Part shown: positions 53,613-62,600 of the stretch, in pieces | Numbering within the stretch: position 1 is the first letter of the stretch | How the letters are laid out: every line of letters begins with the position of its first letter | NCBI RefSeq assembly: GCF_027158485.1 | Contig: NZ_JAMKYJ010000002.1 | DNA length: 64,000 nt | DNA from: Oxalobacter formigenes | GTDB lineage: Bacteria > Pseudomonadota > Gammaproteobacteria > Burkholderiales > Burkholderiaceae_D | Direction: 5' to 3' (one strand) | Program-made: the position numbers and the translations under genes | Notes under the pieces: generated by a model | Told to the model about the DNA's origin: nothing | Seen by the model: only the letters and a program-made list of their open reading frames with translations | The model's database searches: none

Positions 53613-55334
53613 TCACTGGAGGGCTGTTTCGGCCGCCCTGTTCGGATTTTCCTTGATACGGGCCAATCTCACGGCCCGTTCCACGCTCAGTCGGGAAAGC
53701 GATACTTCCGGATGTTCTTCGGAGAGGGCTGAAAGCAGAACATCATGTACCGGTGGTTTCAATCGGGCAAGAATGAGTTTTTTGCTTTCCTTTTTCATGT
53801 TTTCAAAGAAATCCCTTAATGCCTCGACTGTTGTCGCATCCAGATCGGGTGTCTGTTCCAGACTTAAAATAACGGTATGAATGGGCAGTTTGGAAGAAGA
53901 AATGATATCCCTGACCTGTACCAGAATACGGTCTGAATTGGCGAAGAACATGGCCTGATCTGGCCTGACGATCAGGATACCGGAAACGGGCTGGGCTTCG
54001 GGAAAAGCGGTCAGACTGACGAAGTCGTGGCTTTGACCCAGTCGTCCCAGAACCGAAACAGTGGACTTCGAGTTCTGGCGCAACATGATCAGAAGGCTGA
54101 TTGCGATCGCGATCATCAAGCCTTGCAATACACCGAGAACCAGAACGGCCAGAACGGACAGGACGATCAGCGCACGGTCGATTTTCCATGTGAAGTAGAG
54201 TCTGAAACTGGACAGGCTCAAGGTCGTTGCCATCGTGAAAATGACAATGGCAGCGAGAACGGGCTGGGGTATCCATTCAATATAGGGAAGCACCGTCAGG
54301 ATAATCAAAAAGGTGATGATCATGGCGGCGATGCCGGCGATCCGTGTGCGGGCGCCATAGGCTTCATTGGCCGCTGTCGCTGAATAACCGGCTCCTACCG
54401 GCATCCCCTGAAAAAGACCGGAAACGATGTTTGAAATACCGAGCGCGAACAAGTCACGGTTTGGATAAATCGTGTCGTGGTGTTTGATGGCAAAACTGCG
54501 GATTGAACCATAAGATTCTGCGTAAAGAATGAATACCAGAGCAACGCCGATTTCAAACAGCTGGACCCAGTCGGAATAGGGAAGGTCGGGAATCGTCGGA
54601 TTGTTGAGGTTGAGCTGGATCAGGCCGACGTTAGGGATATCCATTGAAGGCAAATCGAACCATTTGCTCGCGAGGATACCGAGAATGATGACCAGCGTGC
54701 CGCTTGGGAAATTCTTGTATTTTCCGTTTTTTATCCGTCGCAGCCATTCTCCCAGCGACAGAAATATCAGGGCAAGCACGGTTGTGACGAGACAGCCGAT
54801 ATTCCACAGATTGGCCTGTTTGAGAATGTCGACCATGAAAGCGAAGAGATTGCTTTTGTAGGAATGGATATTCAAAACAGTCGTCAGCTGCTTGATGATA
54901 ATGACGATGGCCAGCCCGAAGGTGAAGCCGCGCAAAACCGGTTTTGCAATGAAATCGGTGACGTTCCCCATGCGGGTCAGGGCGGCAATAATGAAAATCA
55001 GGCCGGTCATGGCGACAAGGCCCGAGGCAAGCATCAATCGGTAACCGGGATTGTCCCCGCCCAGAGACAGGGTCGCTGCAGCCAGGACGACAGCTGACGA
55101 CGATGTGGGAGAAACGAGGGCAAAGCGGCTGGAACCAAAAATACCGTAACAGAGCAGCCCGGCAAACAGGCCGATGATACCGGCCTGTGCAGGCAGGTTG
55201 CCGATACTGGAGTATGCAAGTGCCTGTGGCAGGAGCAATCCGGCAATGGACAGGCCGGCAATGATGTCCTGCCAGTTCAGAAAACCGACATATTTGCTTT
55301 TCAGCTTTTCGATATCGTCTATCGGCAGATTCAT
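53613..55334 (-). CDS. SulP-family anion transporter with STAS domain
   Basis: A SLC26/SulP transporter of about 573 residues from ATG 55334, with 12-14 membrane segments (LLLPQALAYSSIGNLPAQAGIIGLFAGLLCYGIFGSS region at the N-terminus), PNRDLFALGISN, and a C-terminal STAS domain (about 440-560: VRPDQAMFFANSDRILVQV and LDLEQTPDLDATTVEALRDFF-like). Substrates of the family include sulfate, bicarbonate, dicarboxylates and oxalate. A GTG at 55367 adds eleven residues; neither start has a good ribosome site. Flanked by ppk1 and ppx; an anion role for the polyphosphate module is possible but unproved. Confidence 0.85.
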   Translation of the reverse strand: MNLPIDDIEKLKSKYVGFLNWQDIIAGLSIAGLLLPQALAYSSIGNLPAQAGIIGLFAGLLCYGIFGSSRFALVSPTSSSAVVLAAATLSLGGDNPGYRLMLASGLVAMTGLIFIIAALTRMGNVTDFIAKPVLRGFTFGLAIVIIIKQLTTVLNIHSYKSNLFAFMVDILKQANLWNIGCLVTTVLALIFLSLGEWLRRIKNGKYKNFPSGTLVIILGILASKWFDLPSMDIPNVGLIQLNLNNPTIPDLPYSDWVQLFEIGVALVFILYAESYGSIRSFAIKHHDTIYPNRDLFALGISNIVSGLFQGMPVGAGYSATAANEAYGARTRIAGIAAMIITFLIILTVLPYIEWIPQPVLAAIVIFTMATTLSLSSFRLYFTWKIDRALIVLSVLAVLVLGVLQGLMIAIAISLLIMLRQNSKSTVSVLGRLGQSHDFVSLTAFPEAQPVSGILIVRPDQAMFFANSDRILVQVRDIISSSKLPIHTVILSLEQTPDLDATTVEALRDFFENMKKESKKLILARLKPPVHDVLLSALSEEHPEVSLSRLSVERAVRLARIKENPNRAAETALQ

Positions 55335-55458
55335 ATAGGGTTTTGACCGCTTCTCGTAGGCATACACGTTAATTGAATTCGAACAGGTTTACCGCCTGTT
55401 GAAAACATCAATCTCAGCAGATAACCGGCAAACAACGGTATTGTATACAGAATTGCGA

Positions 55459-55498
55459 ACCCGGTATTGGGTATCCTTAAATAAGGATAAAACCGGGT
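55459..55498. repeat. Nested inverted repeat between ppk1 and the SulP gene
   Basis: Outer arms ACCCGGT (55459-55465) and ACCGGGT (55492-55498), inner arms TATCCTTA and TAAGGATA (55472-55479 and 55482-55489). Both pairs are exact. On the minus strand it lies after the ppk1 stop and before the SulP start, without a T run, so it may be a regulatory hairpin or processing site. Confidence 0.4.
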
Positions 55499-55558
55499 CG
55501 CTTCAGGAAGTGAATAATGCTATGGATGGAAGGTTTTTTTCTGCCGGATATCAATGAA

Positions 55559-57901
55559 TCAGACATTCTCCGTGTCAACGGCTTCCTCTGCCTGTCCCTC
55601 GGATTCATCTTCTGTTTCAGATGGATGTGTCTGAACAACTTCGAGTGTTTTTTCTTCAGACGTTACGATTGGCGAGATTTCGACAAGAGGCATTTCTGTC
55701 ATGACTTCTGTGGCCTGTGGGGTATCGTCAAGAACATCGATTGAGGACGACAGTGATTCCGGAGCCGGTTTCACGTCTTCAATCAATTCCTTTTGCAATG
55801 CGGCATCGTAGGTTTTCGCAAGACATTGCTGGGCACCGAATGCCGACTGTTTTTTGCGAATTTTACGCCGTTTATAGCTTCCATTCGGCTGCAGTTCCCA
55901 GGAATTCGTATTGTCTTTAAGATAGTATTTGAGACCTTCTTCTATAACCCGTTTTTTCAGCGCCGGGTCAAGAACCGGGCAGGCAACTTCAATCCGTCTG
56001 AACAGATTACGGGCCATCCAGTCCGCACTGGAAATGTACAGATCGTGTTTCAGGTCGTTCCTGAAATAATAGATGCGTTCGTGCTCGAGGAAGCGGCCGA
56101 TAATGGAACGGACACGGATATTTTCCGACAGGCCGGGGACACCTGGACGCAAGGCGCAGGCGCCACGCACGATCAGCTCGATTTTGACCCCGGAGGAAGA
56201 CGCCAGATAGAGTGCACGAATAACGGATTCGTCGATCAGTGAATTCATTTTTGCGACGATTCTTGCGGGACGGCCCGCACGGGCGATGCGGATTTCATTC
56301 AGAATCGCGCGGATCAGATTCCTGTGCAGGGTAAACGGAGCCAACCACAAATGTTCCAGTTTTTTCGGTTTCGTCAGGCTCGTCAAATGCATGAAGACTT
56401 CACTGACCTCATTGGTAATCTGGGGATGTGCGGTCAGGATGCCGAAATCGGTATAGATCTTGGTCGTGGCCGGATGGTAATTGCCTGTGCCAAGGTGGGC
56501 GTAATTCCGGAATGCGCCGTTTTCGCGGCGGATGACCAGTGCCAGCTTGGCGTGTGTTTTCAGTCCCATTACGCCATAAACCACCTGTGCACCAGCCTGT
56601 TCTAGCTGCTGTGCCCAGTCGATATTCTGTTCCTCGTCGAAACGGGCTTTCAGCTCGACGATGACGACGACTTCCTTGCCCTTGTTCGCGGCGTCCATCA
56701 GGGCTTCTATCAGGGCTGAAGTCACCCCTGCACGATAGATCGTCTGTTTGATTACAACGACATCCGGGTCTTCGGCAGCTGCACGGACGAAATCGACAAC
56801 GGTCTGGAACGACTGGAAAGGATGGTGGAGAAGAATATCCCTTTTCTTCAGGGCATCGAAAAGACACACGTCGTTTTGCGCGTCGGAAGCGATTGAAGCC
56901 TGATATGGCGGGAAATACATCGACGGCGTTTTGACGAAATTGAAGATTTCGGAAAGGCGTACCATATTGACGGGGCCATTGACACGGTACATGTGGCTCT
57001 CATCCAGATTGAATTCATTCAACAGGAATCGGGCCAGATCGTCAGGGCAGTTTTTGGCGATTTCAAGCCGCACAGCCGATCCGAAATGACGGTTTTGCAG
57101 GCTGACCTGCAAGGCTTCACGGAGATTTTTGACTTCTTCTTCATCGACCCATAAATCGCTGTCACGGGTAACGCGAAATTGTGAGTAGGCGATCACTTCG
57201 CGTTCAGGGAAGAGATCGGATATATGGGCATGGATAATCGAGGTCAGCAGGCAGAATGTATAGCCGTCTTCTGACAATTCATCCGGCAATTTGATCACTC
57301 TTGGCAAAACACGGGGTGCCTTGACGATGGCGATGGCACTTCCCCGTCCGAAGGCATCCTTGCCAGCGAGGGAAATAATAAAATTCAGGCTTTTGTTCGC
57401 GACCTGCGGGAAAGGATGCGCCGGGTCCAGAACAATAGGCGTCAACAATGGACGGATCTGGCTTTCGAAATACGATTTGACCCATGCGCGTTGCGCTTCA
57501 GTCCGGTTATTGTGGCTGACTATATGAATGCCGTTTTTTGCCAGTCTGGGCAGGATCTTGCGGTTCAGAATGGCATACTGGTAATCGACCAGCGTATGAC
57601 ACTGGACATTTATTTTGTTCAGCAAGCTGTTGGCGCTGACGGAAACAGGGCTGTCCGACGTCTGGCGCGCATGCAGGCTTGAAACACGGATCTCGAAAAA
57701 TTCGTCCAGATTGCTGCTGCCGATACACAGATATCGTAACCTTTCCAGCAAGGGAAGGCTTTCATCTTCGGCCTGTGCCACGACTCTGCGGTTGAATTCC
57801 AGCAGGGAAAGGTCGCGGTTCAGATACAGGTTCGGTTCAAGGGAACCTGTTGGCAGATTCTGAATGGGTTTTGTCACCGGTGATGCACTTTGAGAAGGCA
57901 C
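55559..57901 (-). CDS. ppk1: Polyphosphate kinase 1
   Basis: A 780-residue PPK1 that polymerises ATP gamma-phosphate into polyphosphate. The N-terminal YLNRDLSLLEFNRRVV, the autophosphorylated His476 in NYHP, and the later HERIYYFRN with SADWMARN are intact. Start is GTG at 57901 with AGGA seven bases upstream; no ATG is available at the N-terminus. The chain carries an extra C-terminal tail of about 90 residues beyond the usual end, basic at first and then Glu/Ser/Val-rich and acidic, likely disordered. Neighbouring genes ppx and SulP form a polyphosphate-anion locus. Confidence 0.95.
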   Translation of the reverse strand: MPSQSASPVTKPIQNLPTGSLEPNLYLNRDLSLLEFNRRVVAQAEDESLPLLERLRYLCIGSSNLDEFFEIRVSSLHARQTSDSPVSVSANSLLNKINVQCHTLVDYQYAILNRKILPRLAKNGIHIVSHNNRTEAQRAWVKSYFESQIRPLLTPIVLDPAHPFPQVANKSLNFIISLAGKDAFGRGSAIAIVKAPRVLPRVIKLPDELSEDGYTFCLLTSIIHAHISDLFPEREVIAYSQFRVTRDSDLWVDEEEVKNLREALQVSLQNRHFGSAVRLEIAKNCPDDLARFLLNEFNLDESHMYRVNGPVNMVRLSEIFNFVKTPSMYFPPYQASIASDAQNDVCLFDALKKRDILLHHPFQSFQTVVDFVRAAAEDPDVVVIKQTIYRAGVTSALIEALMDAANKGKEVVVIVELKARFDEEQNIDWAQQLEQAGAQVVYGVMGLKTHAKLALVIRRENGAFRNYAHLGTGNYHPATTKIYTDFGILTAHPQITNEVSEVFMHLTSLTKPKKLEHLWLAPFTLHRNLIRAILNEIRIARAGRPARIVAKMNSLIDESVIRALYLASSSGVKIELIVRGACALRPGVPGLSENIRVRSIIGRFLEHERIYYFRNDLKHDLYISSADWMARNLFRRIEVACPVLDPALKKRVIEEGLKYYLKDNTNSWELQPNGSYKRRKIRKKQSAFGAQQCLAKTYDAALQKELIEDVKPAPESLSSSIDVLDDTPQATEVMTEMPLVEISPIVTSEEKTLEVVQTHPSETEDESEGQAEEAVDTENV

Positions 57902-58045
57902 GGAATATCCTGATCTTGGTCGCTATTCTTTTATGATAACAAAAAAATATGACGGAATTATGACGAAAGTCGGTTTGAGGAGTATGAATTGAGGTAAAGG
58001 GCGTTTTAATTTTTTTCAAGTGAGCGATTGAATGCCATTTTCAAT

Positions 58046-58074
58046 AAAAAAGGCATCTGCGAGAAACAGATGCC
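58046..58074 (-). terminator. Intrinsic terminator after the Hsp20 gene
   Basis: An 8-bp perfect stem (58052-58059 with 58067-58074) with 7-nt loop; on the minus strand it is followed by a T run, 30 bases beyond the Hsp20 stop. Confidence 0.8.
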
Positions 58075-58101
58075 ATAAATGGAGGAAAAGATAAAGAAGG
58101 A

Positions 58102-58551
58102 CTAATTTACTGCCAACCGGGTCTTGGTCGACCCCGGTTTTTTGGGAAGTTTCAATTCCAGCACACCATCTCTGTACATGGCTTCGGCTCTGGATTCATC
58201 CACTTCCTGCGCCAGCGCAAAGCTTCGCGATTGCATGCCGTAGTAGCGTTCGTTACGCACGGTCTTGCCGTTTTCTTCCCTGTTTTCTTCTTTTTTCAGC
58301 TCGTACTCGATCGTAACGAAATTGCCTTCAACCGTTACCTTGATGTCTTCTTTTGAAACGCCGGGAGCATCGGCCTTGACAACGTAAGCGTCGTCCGTTT
58401 CGGAAACGTCGATTTTGATACGTGGTTCCGGTTCCCAGCTGCTCCATGGAGCGCTCAACCGGAAGTTATTGAAGAAGTCATCCATATTGCGCATGGGCTC
58501 AAAGCGTGAAATTTCATTGAACGGATGGATATTTGGAAGATTGTTTGCCAT
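58102..58551 (-). CDS. Small heat-shock protein, Hsp20/alpha-crystallin
   Basis: A 149-residue holdase chaperone that binds unfolding proteins without ATP. The alpha-crystallin domain spans about 45-140: PRIKIDVSETDDAYVVKADAPGVSKEDIKVTVEGN, RSFALAQEVDESRAEAMYRDGVLELKLPK. The C-terminal tail is short and lacks a clear I-x-I/V motif, which in most relatives anchors oligomers. AGGAGA precedes the ATG. No convincing sigma-32 promoter could be asserted upstream. Confidence 0.93.
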   Translation of the reverse strand: MANNLPNIHPFNEISRFEPMRNMDDFFNNFRLSAPWSSWEPEPRIKIDVSETDDAYVVKADAPGVSKEDIKVTVEGNFVTIEYELKKEENREENGKTVRNERYYGMQSRSFALAQEVDESRAEAMYRDGVLELKLPKKPGSTKTRLAVN

Positions 58552-58716
58552 GGGTATCTCCTGACTGTCTGGGGCCTGTCACATTTGAAGGTCAATTCAT
58601 ACAAGGACGCATTCCTTTGTATAAAAGATAACGTGTCTGACTTCAGGGTTTTTGACAGGGCTCAAAAATACAAATGTGAAAAAGCAAAAGAAAACGAGAG
58701 TTTTCTGTAAAAAACA

Positions 58717-58770
58717 GGGACAAAGTTGTTGCAAAATTCTAATCAGGCATTTAGTATTGGGGACATAGTT
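58717..58770 (+). repeat. Direct repeats upstream of the RAYT-type gene
   Basis: Two near-identical elements, GGGACAAAGTT (58717-58727) and GGGGACATAGTT (58759-58770), in the same orientation, about 40 and 80 bases before the transposase-like gene. They match, in reverse, elements found after the gene. Confidence 0.6.
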
Positions 58771-58807
58771 ATCGAAAACAGCTTCTTTCATGCATCGGGA
58801 GAATTTA

Positions 58808-59503
58808 ATGGCACGTACCGCCCGACTGGTTTTGCCAGGTCAGCCGCATCATGTATATCAGCAGGGAAATAACAGACAAACCGTATTTTTCGACAAGGAA
58901 GATTTCGATATATTTTTGAGCTGGTTGAAAGAATCGTCCCGACAGTTCAAAATCGATATTCATGCCTATACCCTTTTGCATAATGCGTTTCATCTGTTGG
59001 TGACGCCAACGGACGGGATCGGGCTGGCCCGCATGATGCAATGGGTCGGACGTTATTATGTGCCTTATTTCAACAAGAAATACAAGCGTTCAGGAACGCT
59101 TTGGGAAGGGCGTTTCAGGACATCGCTCGTCGATGCAGACAATTGTTTGCTTGAATGCAGCCGCTATATCGAACAAAAACCGGTGCTGGATGGAATGGTT
59201 GCCAGACCGGAAGAATATGAATGGTCAAGTTACGCCCATCATGCAGGCATCAAACCTGATCCGGTCATCCGGGACCATGCCGTTTACTGGAATCTCGGGA
59301 ATACACCTTTTGCAAGAGAACTCGCCTACAAGGAATTTTTCAACCGTTTCGATCATTGGGAGAGTGAAAAACTGGACCGGATTTTGATGTCTGGATGGCC
59401 GTTGGGGTCAGAAAAATTCAAAAAACAGCTGGAAATTCAAACCGAACGCCAGTTCCGAATGGGGAAACGCGGGCGCCCGCAAAAAAACAATCCAAATTCA
59501 TAG
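58808..59503 (+). CDS. REP-associated tyrosine transposase-like protein (RAYT, Y1_Tnp)
   Basis: A 231-residue IS200-like/RAYT protein; such enzymes process short palindromic REP sequences rather than moving as ordinary IS. Start ATG 58808 has GGGAG at proper spacing. Family segments are LPGQPHHVYQQGNNRQTVFF, SRYIEQKPVLDGMVARPEEY (with the candidate Tyr) and EWSSYAHH. The HUH metal motif is degenerate: the expected His-hydrophobe-His reads Ala60-Phe-His62, so metal binding and nicking may be impaired. Short repeats flank the gene on both sides. A domesticated or decaying element is possible. Confidence 0.83.
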   Translation: MARTARLVLPGQPHHVYQQGNNRQTVFFDKEDFDIFLSWLKESSRQFKIDIHAYTLLHNAFHLLVTPTDGIGLARMMQWVGRYYVPYFNKKYKRSGTLWEGRFRTSLVDADNCLLECSRYIEQKPVLDGMVARPEEYEWSSYAHHAGIKPDPVIRDHAVYWNLGNTPFARELAYKEFFNRFDHWESEKLDRILMSGWPLGSEKFKKQLEIQTERQFRMGKRGRPQKNNPNS

Positions 59504-59551
59504 TAATTTTCTGATAATTTTTTGTTAATTCGTTGTTATTTAATGATGTTT

Positions 59552-59609
59552 ACTATGTCCCTATTATATATTATGGTTTTTCTGAGTTACATTTAAATAA
59601 CTCTGACCC
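59552..59609 (-). repeat. Inverted copies of the RAYT-flanking repeat
   Basis: ACTATGTCCC (59552-59561) is the exact reverse complement of ten bases of the upstream GGGACATAGT element. AACTCTGACCC (59599-59609) is a second, degenerate copy. Together with the two upstream copies they bracket the gene symmetrically. Confidence 0.6.
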
Positions 59610-59692
59610 TTTTTATTTTTGTTGTCATCATTAAAAAAGCGGTTTATTCTTTTTGCACAAGTTAATGAAATACATTGCAAAAAGAGGTCATT

Positions 59693-62600
59693 ATGTGTGC
59701 GCAGGGTTTATACCGCTCCTCATTTGAACACGATGCCTGCGGCGTCGGGTTCGTCGCCCATATCAAAGGGGTCAAGAGCCATTCGATAGTCGAACAGGGA
59801 CTCCTTATCCTGAAAAATCTCGATCATCGCGGTGCCGTCGGTGCCGACAAGATGATGGGGGATGGGGCAGGTATTCTGATCCAGATACCTGACCAGTATT
59901 TTCGCGAGGAAATGGCAAAGCAGGGTATCAGCCTGCCTCCTCCGGGCGAGTACGGTGTCGGCATGATTTTTTTGCCGAAAGAACACGCTTCCCGTCTGGC
60001 CTGTGAAAAAGAAATCGAACGCGCCGTGCGTGCTGAAAAGCAGGTGGTTCTCGGCTGGCGCGACGTTCCGGTCAATACGGAACTGTTGATGTCGGAAAAG
60101 GCGAGGGAAAAGGAGCCGGTCATTCGCCAGATTTTCATCGGACGAGGCCCTGACATCATGGTGACCGATGCGCTGGAAAGAAAGTTATTTGTCATCCGCA
60201 AGGCAGCAGGCCATGCGATTCAGGCGCTTGATCTGAAGCATTGCAAGGAATTTTTCGTGCCGTCCATGTCGGCCAGAACGATCGTATACAAAGGTCTTTT
60301 GCTGGCCGATCAGGTACAGGGCTATTATCTCGATTTGCAGGATGAACGTTGCGTGTCGGCGCTCGCACTTGTGCACCAGCGCTTTTCCACGAATACGTTT
60401 CCGGAGTGGCCACTCGCTCACCCGTACCGTCTGATTGCGCATAATGGCGAGATCAATACGGTCAAGGGAAACTTCAACTGGTTCCGTGCACGTGAGGGGC
60501 TGATGAATTCGGCCGTTCTGGGCGATGACCTGCAAAAACTGTATCCGCTCATGTATGAAGACCAGTCGGATACGGCGTGTTTCGACAATGCACTCGAATT
60601 GCTCGTCATGTCCGGTTATCCGCTGGCGCACGCCATGATGATGATGATTCCGGAGGCCTGGGAAAACCACAAGTTGATGGAAGACAACCGGCGTGCCTTT
60701 TATGAATACCATGCCGCCATGATGGAACCGTGGGATGGTCCTGCAGCGATTGCCTTTACAGACGGCCGCCAGATTGGGGGCTTGCTCGACAGGAATGGTT
60801 TGCGTCCGGCCCGTTATGTCGTCACCGATGACGATCTGGTCGTCATGGCTTCGGAAACGGGCGTATTGCCGATTCCGGAATCGCACATCATCAAGAAATG
60901 GCGCTTGCAGCCCGGCAAGATGTTTTTGATCGATCTGGATGCCGGGCGCATCATCGACGACAGCGAAATCAAGAGCATATACGCCAACGCACGGCCATAT
61001 CGTGCATGGATCAATTCGGTCTGTATCCGTTTGCATGAGTTGAAAGAACACGCTCATGACCTGTTCCAGTCTTCCGTTCCATTGATGGATCGGCAGCAGG
61101 CTTTCGGTTTTACGCAGGAAGACCTGAAAATGCTTTTGCCTCCTATGGCACTGAACGGGGAAGAGGCGATCGGCTCGATGGGTAACGATGCCCCTCTGGC
61201 AGTCTTGTCGCACCATTCAAAACCCTTGTATAACTATTTCCGCCAGTCTTTTGCACAGGTGACGAACCCGCCGGTCGATCCGATCCGGGAAGAAATCATC
61301 ATGTCTTTGCTGTCGTATATCGGGCCGAAGCCGAACCTGCTGGATACGAATAACGTGAATCCACCGATGCGGCTGGAAGTGACACAGCCGATTCTGGGAT
61401 TTGCCGAAATGGCGAGTATCCGGAATATCGACGCCTATACAAACGGCAAATTCCGTTCGTATGAGCTGAATGTCTGTTATCCGGTTGCGTGGGGGAAAAT
61501 CGGTATCGAAGCCCATCTGGCTTCCCTGTGTGCGGAAGCGGTCGATGCCGTGAAATCCGGCCATAATATCCTGATTGTTTCCGATCGCCTGATCGGGCCG
61601 GACAAGCTTGCCATCCCCGCGCTTCTGGCAACATCGGCCATTCATCAGGATCTTGTCTCGAAAGGATTGCGTGCTTCTACCGGTCTGGTCGTTGAAACCG
61701 GTTCGGCAAAGGAAACGCATCATTTCGCCCTGCTGGCAGGATATGGTGCCGAAGCGGTTCATCCTTATCTGGCCCTTGAAACCGTTTCAGAACTTGCGCC
61801 AAAACTGTCGGCCGAGCTGACACCGGAAAAAGCGCAGGCCAATTTCATCAAGGCGATCAATAAGGGCCTGATGAAGATTATGTCGAAAATGGGGATCGCG
61901 ACATACCGGTCTTATTGCGGGGCACAGATTTTCGAGGCAGTTGGCCTCTCCAGTGCACTGGTCGACAAATATTTCAAGGGTACCGTTTCCAGTGTCGAGG
62001 GGATTGGCGTTTTTGAAGTCGCTGAAGAATCATTGCGCTTGCATCAGGAAGCGTTTGGCCGCCATCAGCAGCCGGTGCGTTTTCTGGACGTCGGCGGTGA
62101 ATACGCTTTCCGTCATCAGGGCGAAGAGCATATGTTCACACCGGATGCGATTGCCAAATTGCAGCATTCGACGAAAGCGAACAATTATGCGACGTACAAG
62201 GAGTATGCCCAGATCATCAATGACCAGTCACGTCGCCAGATGACCTTGCGAGGTTTGTTCGAATTCAGGATCGATCCGGTGCATGCCATTGCAATCGATG
62301 AAGTCGAACCGGCAAAGGAAATCGTCAGACGATTCGCGACAGGTGCCATGTCGCTTGGGTCGATCAGTACGGAAGCGCACACTTCGCTTGCAATCGCGAT
62401 GAACCGGATCGGCGGCAAATCCAATACCGGTGAAGGAGGGGAAGACCCGAGGCGGTATGAAAATGAACTGGCCGGTATTCCGATCAGAAACGGTGAAACA
62501 CTGTCGTCGATTCTGGGAAAGGATCGGGTCGTTTCCGACATTGAATTGCAGGAAGGCGATTCCCTGCGTTCGAAAATCAAACAGGTCGCGTCAGGACGTT

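Noticed and set aside
58525..58710. 61-codon plus-strand frame upstream of the RAYT gene
   Set aside because: Begins antisense in the Hsp20 gene and lacks a ribosome site; the area is better explained as promoter and flanking repeats.
60185..61216. 343-codon minus-strand frame opposite gltB
   Set aside because: Lies fully within the gltB glutaminase and central domains; no ribosome site or protein motifs.
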